DNA of 62,000 nucleotides from Phoronis australis. Lineage: Eukaryota; Phoronida; Phoronidae. The stretch is taken from the NCBI GenBank assembly GCA_002633005.1, contig NMRA01000073.1:1-62000 (forward strand), written 5' to 3'. Each line of letters opens with the position of its first letter. Position 1 is the first letter of the stretch. The position numbers and the translations under genes were made by a program. Positions 56,901-62,000 of this stretch are shown piece after piece. The notes under the pieces were generated by a model that worked only from the letters and a program-made list of their open reading frames with translations, had not been told where the DNA came from and did not search any database.

Positions 56901-59900
56901 GTCATTTTGATTTTAGGCATAAGTAAAAATGTAACTATGAATTGCCAAATATGCTTTCTTGTCTTTTGTGTTTATTGAAATGTTTTTTCTTCGGTCTAGT
57001 GGATCTGACTATGGATTTCTGATTTCGAAGTTGTAGATAGTTTTTCTGACTTTCACAAAAACAGGCTAAGCTATCTGTAGCTGAAAGTCAAAATGCAAAA
57101 GCTAATAGGTTCTTGGAGGAACAGGCCCGTGGAGGCGTCGTTTACCAAAGCTGTAGTTGTCTGTCAGGTGTTGATTTGCTGCTTTTGTATGGGTGCCTTA
57201 AAAATAACAGTGAAGGTATCAAAACTGCTGATGTCAAACTTAGTTTGTGCGCCAGTAGAAAAGTAAAAGTTACCACATAACAAGAATTTCAATTGTGAGA
57301 CCCGTTTGTTCACCAGGAAACTGCGTGCGGCCAAAGAAAAACTCAAACGTCTGCAGGAGCTGGTAGCTATGGTACAGCAGTCACCGGACGCTGCCAGAGT
57401 CCTGCCAGATGATCTGGCTGAGCTAGCTGCCAGTATGGACGATGGTGACACCACGTCACAGGCTACAGCCACATCTGACAAGGTACCAGGCTTTAATGTA
57501 CCTTCGGGAGATTCCATAACAGACAGGTGAGTTTGAAGGTTAGGTGTTGTTTTATCGATTTCTGTGACTTTAGTGGTGAAGACATAAGAATTGATACGGT
57601 GACTAAAATTAGCGTGTTGCCATTTCTAAGCTCTCCATAGTTAAATACTTCTTTTGTGTACATATCACTAATGCCATGCACAAGACATAAGTTTCTATTT
57701 AACGTTTGGGTTGTAATACATTTCTGTCTCACCGTGTACTTCGCAGGTTGTGTTGTTATGAAAACATGACGATTCTTGCTTTAAATTCATGCTCATCGTA
57801 ATCAGGGGCTAGTAAATGTTATTGTATCTCATAGAATGCTGTGCATGTACTTGTGTATATGGTGTCTCATACTACTAATAAACATGTACATTGGTGTATT
57901 GGTGTCTCATACTACTAATAAACATGTACATTGCTTGATGTGTGGCAGTAAACCTTGTTGCAACGTGAGCAATTTATGCACAGGACCAGACAACCTTTGA
58001 CCTTTGGCTTAATTGGCTTTGGTCATGTGGCTAACATGGATTATAGTTGTGTAAAATGTTATTGGTGACCTTATCACAGGAATATTTACTACGAGATGCG
58101 CATGTCACAGCAGCAGTCAGAGTTGGAGGATCTGATGGTAGAGAGGACCAAGTTATTGGCTATACAGGATCAACTGCAGAAACTACAGGAACAGTTCCCA
58201 GTGGTAAGGCAGCTTGAGATGGAGTGGTCACATATGCGGTCTCTGGTGGCAATGACAACTTGTGCTTTCATGTCTTGGCTATGTCAGGCCTGTTGGTCAC
58301 TGAGGCTGAATCCAGTCTATGACTGCCCTGTATTTAAGTTTGAATAAGTAACTAGCAGGTCACTTTGAAATGAGTGCGGTTTTGAGAAAGTCTTGAGTGT
58401 TGTGGTTTAATTCTGTGTACTCTGAAACAAACTGCCATATGACAATTGCGGCTATAACAAGCTCTTCAAAGAACAAAACTAAAAACTAGCTGTAGCATAG
58501 ACTGAAGAGTTGAAGCTGCTGTAAACTAACGTTCCGTCAAAGAAATGACTCCTATTACTGATTTGCACCACTTTCTGCTAAAACCGGTCCAGAATTGTTC
58601 CTCACTCAACTGCGAAGTGGTTTCTATGGTCATAAAGAAGTGACAATATGTTAAATGCTTTAGACCATCCTTCTTACTTTAAAGTGACTTGCCAGGTTCC
58701 GTTTTATGTGACTTTTCAAAGAATTGTAGAAGTCCCTTTTCATAGCATCCCCTGCAAAAGGGTTTTAGAGACCAGTGTATAAAGCGTAGTATCTGACTGT
58801 TTCATGTGAATCTGATTGGCCATTTCTGAGATATGATGTTCCGGAGTTAGCCAGATTTAGACATTCTTCTAGGGTTCTACATAATCTTAAATGATCTAGC
58901 CAAAACTTGTGCTTTTTCACGAAGGGCTGTATTTTGGCAGCTATACTGTGTGATGTCCAGTGAATTGTGTGTGGCCATATAGTGCCCTGGTGTTGGTATT
59001 CTGTATGAGTTACGTAGTTGTGTAGAGTTGCTTTGCCTTGCAGTTGAGAACTCCTCGTCAAGACGGCAGTGAGCCAGTTGGGATCCAAAAGGAAGTGAAA
59101 AACACTGAGACCAACTCTGTCACGTTTGACATTCCTGATGATGGTGAGTAGTTTTTAATATATTTATTTTGCGCCACGTATTTATATGAAACTTAGCAGT
59201 TGTGTTCTTGATGAGATGACTATGGCTAACATTGTTTTTATAACAGGTCTGACAACTATGGCGTCCCCTAGTGGTGGTTTTATATTTTTGCGATCATAGC
59301 TGCAGCTCGCGATTCCTTTGTGAACTTATGCAGGTGTTTTCCTGTACATATGACCATGACTGCATACGACTTTTTGGTCGGCTCTGACTACCCCTCTGTC
59401 CCCTAGTGCATTTATATCTTTGGAGTTCCTTTGTGGATTTTCACGAAATTTGGCAAATAGTTTTGCAATAGGCAAGGATGTCTTTTCAATTTTGGACAGC
59501 TAAGACATATTCTGTGCCATCTGGTGGCCATTTTTATGATCATACTAAAAACACCCCCAGAAGCACAATGTTTGCTGTTTAGTCATGTGTGCATTTTAAC
59601 AAGTCGCATTAATCTTCTTTCTCTCCAAGTTTGTTTTCAAGATATAATTATAATACCTAAAAGCAGCATAACAAATAAAATATAGTGGGGTATTACAAAA
59701 AATTTCTGGATGAAAATTATGATCAGTATGAGACATGGAAATATTTCACTGTAACTTGTTTGCTTTGATACTCTCCTACCTGCTCTGCATCCCATTCACT
59801 TTTGTCAAACATATGTCTAAAGAACTATTTTTTCTGAATACCTGTAGAGTGAACTGGCTAACCAGGGTTCATTTTGGTATAAGCTCCATGTCATTGGCAT

Positions 59901-61938
59901 GATGCCATTGCAGCAGGTGTTGTGGGCAAATGGACGTATAGCGGCATTTAGTTACCAAGTGCTGATGATTGTATGATTGCATATAAAAAACGTCCTCATA
60001 GACCTCCACTGACTGGTTTTTAAATGGTGCTAAAACCTAAAACATCGCCGCCAATTTTTCATAATTTCTAAATGGGTGTGTTCTGACCTGTCCTTATTGA
60101 ATGGTCATGAAGATCATTAAGTTAAAATAATTCTGTTTTGCAAGAATTGGCTGTCAAACAAAAATACCAGGATTTCATCTAATCATATCATTGGTTGTCA
60201 TCTTGCCCTTGAACTGTCATGAGGCTGTGTACCCTTGCTGTGAACAGGGTCGCAAAGCGTAGTAACGCTCTGCAGTAAACAAAGGTTGCTATTTTTGGTT
60301 TAAGCGCATTATTATAAAATATGTAGTGACATAAACGTCACAAACTATTGCCACTATTTCTTCCAACCCAGTTCCATCAAATGATGAACTATGGGACAAA
60401 ATGCGCAGTCAGCGTATGCTGAGGGAAGAGCTGCGTCAGAAGAAGAGGGAGCTGGAGGCCATGATGAAGAAGGACCGTAACAAGAAGTCGTACTTTAGGA
60501 ACCAACCTCAGGACAATCAGAGTGACACTGTGTCATTCTCAGATCAGTTGGGGTGAGGAGTTAGAGGCTCATTTTGTCATAGAGACTTGGGACTTGAATC
60601 AAACCTGAAGCGAAAACTTCCTGCAGTAACAGCCAATTGGGAGCATTAGACAATGTTTGACATGAGTCCCAAGTCTCATTTCATGAAACAGACACTTGGA
60701 CAAATATTGCAAATTAACTGGCTGAGTGTCTTTTTTTCTTGCATTGCCATGTTTGCCAGTTGTGAGTTTAGATTCAATTTGACATTGACTCTTCTTGGTA
60801 ATAGTTTGCACAAGCTCTACGTCGGCATTTAGACTGTTAACTGTTAGATTTTGGATTTACAAATAACAGGGAAGATAGTGTCAGTCTTATAATTTTCAAA
60901 ATTAGCCCAACCACCCTAAATTATGTGTTTGAGTATTCCTAGGTACTTTTTCATGAACACGTCTTGCTGTGTGGGTTGTACTTGTGTCTGCTAGTGATTG
61001 ACTTGTTACATTATGTTCCAGAACCAGTATGGTGAGTGGTGACGTCACTACTATGGCAACATGGGGAGGCTCAACGACGGACAATCTAGCGGAAATCTAC
61101 GAAGATGATGGAGCCAGTGAAGACCAGGCTGAGATTGAAGATGATGGTAAATAGTGTTACATGCGGAGAGTGGTTTAAATACTCCATTAATGATTGGATT
61201 TCAGTGAATATAACCAGATCAGTATGGTTTTCATGAACTAAGTATTGCTAGGATTTGATAAAAAATCTTGCGTGTCGCCACTTTCCTCTTTACTCTGTCT
61301 ATTGTTGGTACATTTGTATATATTATCATTATTGTCACTCTTTGTCTTTTATGGGTCTGACATCTGTTAAGTTATGTTGCTGTTTTATGGAAGGTCAACT
61401 TTACATAACGTTTTTGAGCTATGGCTCAAGAAGCCACAGTGATCTTGTGGTTGAGCCTGGTCTCCAGTGTACTGTTACTATTTTCTTACCTACTTTTCAG
61501 GTTACCCTGACGACGGCATCGTTCAGGTGGAGGAGGAGGAAGAAGAGCAGGACTCTGACAAGGAGACATACACCATCGAGGATGACTACCGTGCCCGTCA
61601 ACGAGACCGACCCATCAGCCTGCCAGTGGTGGACACTAGTCCCTCTGGTGCCCGCGGTGTCCGACCCAAGGTGTTTAGACACACCTATGATCCTCAAGGT
61701 GAGATGATCACAAATAGTGTAGCTTACTGTGCCCTTTGTAGTATTTGATATCATGTGCTCGTCATTATTCTCATGTCTTAATTGTTTGCCTGAAGTATAC
61801 TAAAAGCACATAACTCATGAGCCATTTTTGTTCTGTTATATTGCAGACCCACGAAGCAGTCCACTACGGTCTCACTGGATGTCCCCCAACCACATTTACT
61901 CTGCTGGCTGGCCAAGGTTTAGTCCTAGACGGCAAGAG
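39712..61938 (+). CDS. PCM1, centriolar satellite scaffold (3' end outside window)
   Basis: Twenty-three exons with matching phases encode about 1092 residues, colinear with the N-terminal half of vertebrate PCM1. Diagnostic blocks: PHTFPRTKF; NQIVGRLMQIRDYLKQAT; MNKLTRLIEHLRDQEKGYME; LQGLRTQHELLTKML then LKALQERQAELLQLQ; LRDLQTKKARMDDLLQELQS; KLQEVRNRLSQLRDLVQYYQ; LRAAKEKLKRLQELVAMVQQ; NIYYEMRMSQQQSELEDLMV; DELWDKMRSQRMLREELRQK; TTMATWGGSTTDN; a long acidic run (VEEEEEEQDSDKE). Most blocks are coiled coil, broken by Ser/Thr- and acid-rich linkers. PCM1 builds centriolar satellites, the granules that carry proteins along microtubules to centrosomes and cilia. Start: ATG at 39712 in an 8-base coding exon whose phase (2) fits the next exon. 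One coding exon is present twice (51979-52134 and 55203-55358), probably an assembly effect. Confidence 0.95.
48399..48714 (+). repeat. Intron segment duplicated at 49530 (haplotype copy A)
   Basis: The block starting GGTGACTACTTTCAGTAAGA recurs at 49530 (GGTGACTACTTTCAGTGAGA) with a few substitutions and small indels up to the GTCAAGTCTCC segment. The same order continues into 48731-48990, which matches 49800-50000. See the second copy for interpretation. Confidence 0.85.
48715..49038. mobile_element. Fold-back (MITE-like) element with about 80-bp inverted ends
   Basis: The left arm 48715-48796 and right arm 48957-49038 are imperfect reverse complements. Both contain AACCACTTGCCC(G/A)GACTTC, then a 'GGCTAGACT' box and an 'ATGGCCGGTG' box. 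The middle (48797-48956) includes iterated 'CCGGCCA...GTTTTGAGGT' motifs. There is no coding capacity. A partial copy without the right arm is present at 49800-50000. It lies in a PCM1 intron. Confidence 0.7.
49251..49528 (-). mobile_element. Penelope-like element, GIY-YIG endonuclease domain fragment
   Basis: Reading minus from 49526 to a TAA at 49251-49253 gives 91 uninterrupted residues: ITCKKCSIQYVGQTQHNLQT, then RFRNHRFNIIHK, a GNHFNSKNHN block, and REQYWIDKLNTIEPHGLNIK near the end. The pattern C-x2-C ... Y-V/I-G-x-T ... L-x-x-R-F-x-x-H ... H-F ... R-E-x-x-W-I-x-x-L-x-T ... P-x-G-L-N is the C-terminal GIY-YIG endonuclease of Penelope-like retroelements. It has no methionine near its start because the RT part lies beyond the N at 49529. 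The frame is intact, so the copy is young. Sequence from about 49060 to 49250 would be its 3' end. Confidence 0.75.
49529..50020 (+). repeat. Probable second haplotype of the 48.4-49.0 kb intron segment
   Basis: Single N bases at 49529 and 49799 mark joins. 49530-49798 matches 48399-48680, and 49800-50000 matches 48731-48930, both at high identity, in the same order. This copy lacks the right arm of the fold-back element and the Penelope fragment. The simplest reading is that two alleles that differ by insertions were placed in series. 50021-50308 is T-rich intron without other features. Confidence 0.75.
51125..51660 (+). mobile_element. TIR/minisatellite element, short form
   Basis: It starts ATGCACCCACATATTGTGCT (51130) followed by 'GTCCGTCTGGCGTCCGCTGC', as in the 20.4-kb copy but with almost no CCGT expansion. 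It carries the usual modules ('GTGCCCCCTAGTGGCAATTT', 'CAACCAAACCATTC'), then jumps from AAGTGTATTTATAACAAGTTG straight to the right-end CATTGCTCTTG. Compared with 52537-54845 it lacks about 1.8 kb of core, as expected from an internal deletion at short homology. Confidence 0.75.
52293..52536. other. Assembly gap (244 N)
   Basis: Unknown bases separate the two copies of the PCM1 exon region. The right flank starts inside the first module of the TIR/minisatellite element, whose left end must lie in the gap. Confidence 0.99.
52537..54845 (+). mobile_element. TIR/minisatellite element, long form, left end in gap
   Basis: It has at least eight diverged modules. Each runs from an 'ACGGATTTTTATGAAATTTGG' or 'AGGATCTTT' box to a 'CCCCTAGTGGCAATTTT' or 'CTCCTAGTGGC' box. 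A local duplication of GTATTTATRTGAAAGTGACW lies near 53520-53580. The right end reads GTGAGTGCAT (54798-54807), the inverse of the family's ATGCACYCAC left end, then AACGCTCTGCATTGCTCTTG. Modules are more diverged than in the 20.4-kb copy, so this insertion is older or the core is turning over. A 177-bp element is nested at 54333. Confidence 0.72.
54333..54509. mobile_element. 177-bp inverted-repeat element nested in the minisatellite core
   Basis: ATTGACCTATCGC at 54333-54345 and GCGATAGGTCAAT at 54497-54509 are exact 13-base inverted repeats. The interior has no similarity to the surrounding modules. Module sequence resumes on the right with GGGCAGATTGCTTTCTTTGT, equivalent to 'GGCAGTTTTG...' in other modules, so this is an insertion. 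There is no coding capacity and the target duplication is not clear. It is probably a small MITE. Confidence 0.7.
54829..55516 (+). repeat. Second copy of 51640-52292 including a PCM1 coding exon
   Basis: From GCATTGCTCTTGTTTTTGTTG on, this matches 51638-52292 base for base over long stretches. Differences include an extra 50-60 bases near 54985-55035 and a few substitutions. The coding exon (55203-55358 against 51979-52134) is identical. It probably represents the other allele. Confidence 0.85.
55203..55358 (+). CDS. Duplicate of the PCM1 KLQEVRNRLSQLRDLV exon
   Basis: This is 156 bp, a multiple of three, with identical flanking acceptor (TTTACAG) and donor (GTGGGC). Both copies could be spliced together without breaking the frame, repeating 52 residues (KLQEVRNRLSQLRDLVQYYQ ... 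DLMRNLR). Vertebrate PCM1 has this block once. Exact identity together with duplicated intron on both sides favours an assembly duplication over a real repeat exon. Confidence 0.6.
55517..56276. other. PCM1 intron with short AT-rich repeats
   Basis: At 55740-55830 a 'TATGTCAAATGAAAT' motif is repeated imperfectly about four times. A 94-codon ATG frame at 55905-56186 is AT-rich, has no similarity known to me, and lacks splice sites that would join it to the PCM1 frame, so I do not call it coding. Confidence 0.5.
57861..57933. repeat. 40-bp tandem duplication in a PCM1 intron
   Basis: GGTGTCTCATACTACTAATA and the following 14 bases are repeated exactly at 57861-57894 and 57901-57933, a period of 40. 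Confidence 0.9.
59165..59560 (+). repeat. TIR/minisatellite element fragment
   Basis: It has diverged modules with 'TATTTATATGAAACTTAGCA', 'GCGTCCCCTAGTGGTGGTTT' and 'TTTTCACGAAATTTGGCAAA', then 'CTGGTGGCCATTTTTATGAT'. It begins about 20 bases after the exon ending at 59143, so the element almost abuts a splice donor. A possible right-end scrap (AGTAACGCTCTGCAG) lies at about 60260-60275. No left end is visible. Confidence 0.6.
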
Positions 61939-62000
61939 GTGAGCTTGGTTACAAGAAAGACTACTGTTTCTTTGTATTTCATTTGGTGCTCCCTGTTGAC

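Larger units (their letters stand above)
51979..61938 (+). other. PCM1 exon map, last part in window
   Basis: Coding exons: 51979-52134 (identical second copy at 55203-55358), 56277-56480, 57317-57526, 58080-58203, 59044-59143, 60372-60552, 61022-61146, 61501-61698, 61847-61938 (donor GTGAGC; gene continues). For the exon 57317-57526 an earlier donor-like AAG|GTACCA at 57483 breaks the frame into the conserved NIYYEMRM block, so I reject it. The introns 56481-57316, 57527-58079, 58204-59043 and 59144-60371 contain short repeats described separately and otherwise nothing recognised. Confidence 0.88.

Noticed and set aside
57317-57482. Alternative donor AAG|GTACCA for a PCM1 exon
   Set aside because: It would put the next exon out of the frame that encodes the conserved NIYYEMRM block.
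1-62000. tRNA or other structured RNA genes
   Set aside because: I looked for box A/box B-like pairs and cloverleaf stems by eye and found none that held up; a covariance-model scan would be decisive.

Overview
This is animal nuclear DNA, not a microbial operon. Genes are split into short exons with GT-AG introns, the sequence is full of decayed retrotransposons and tandem repeats, and three neighbouring genes are clear orthologues or close relatives of animal genes. Repeat content, a Ty3/Gypsy-type gag, a Penelope-type GIY-YIG domain, N gaps and apparent retention of both haplotypes suggest a draft assembly of a highly heterozygous invertebrate, probably marine. I cannot name the phylum from sequence alone.

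Layout. (1) 1-2165: the last two exons of an SLC16/monocarboxylate-transporter-like gene on +, among dispersed repeats. (2) 2350-10400: gene-poor DNA with two fragments of a non-LTR retrotransposon (LINE), a dispersed repeat family and a 35-bp tandem repeat. (3) about 10.4-28.5 kb: a + strand gene for a leucine-rich-repeat plus EF-hand protein (LRRC74-like), reconstructed exon by exon. One of its introns holds an antisense LINE that is itself split by a 2-kb terminal-inverted-repeat (TIR) element with a tandem-repeat core. (4) 28.5-31.8 kb: intergenic DNA with a possible transposon remnant. (5) 34.65-31.88 kb on -: TRAPPC2 (sedlin), three coding exons, complete. (6) 34.7-39.6 kb: intergenic DNA with a broken LTR retrotransposon (gag, primer-binding site, one LTR) next to an assembly gap. 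A 69-bp palindrome sits inside the LTR between 9-bp direct repeats. (7) 39.6-61.94 kb on +: PCM1 (pericentriolar material 1), 23 coding exons covering about 1092 codons, continuing past the window. TRAPPC2 and PCM1 are head to head.

The genes do not form a pathway. TRAPPC2 acts in ER-Golgi vesicle tethering, PCM1 scaffolds centriolar satellites, the LRR/EF-hand protein is probably a calcium-responsive scaffold of unknown role, and the SLC16-like protein is a membrane transporter.

The most unusual material is repetitive. A dispersed element family has ATGC(G/A)CCCAC-type inverted ends and a minisatellite core with a higher-order period of about 451 bp. Several copies occur here; one is nested in a LINE and another carries a small nested inverted-repeat element. 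Two places in the PCM1 introns appear to contain both haplotypes in series, including an identical duplicated 156-bp coding exon.
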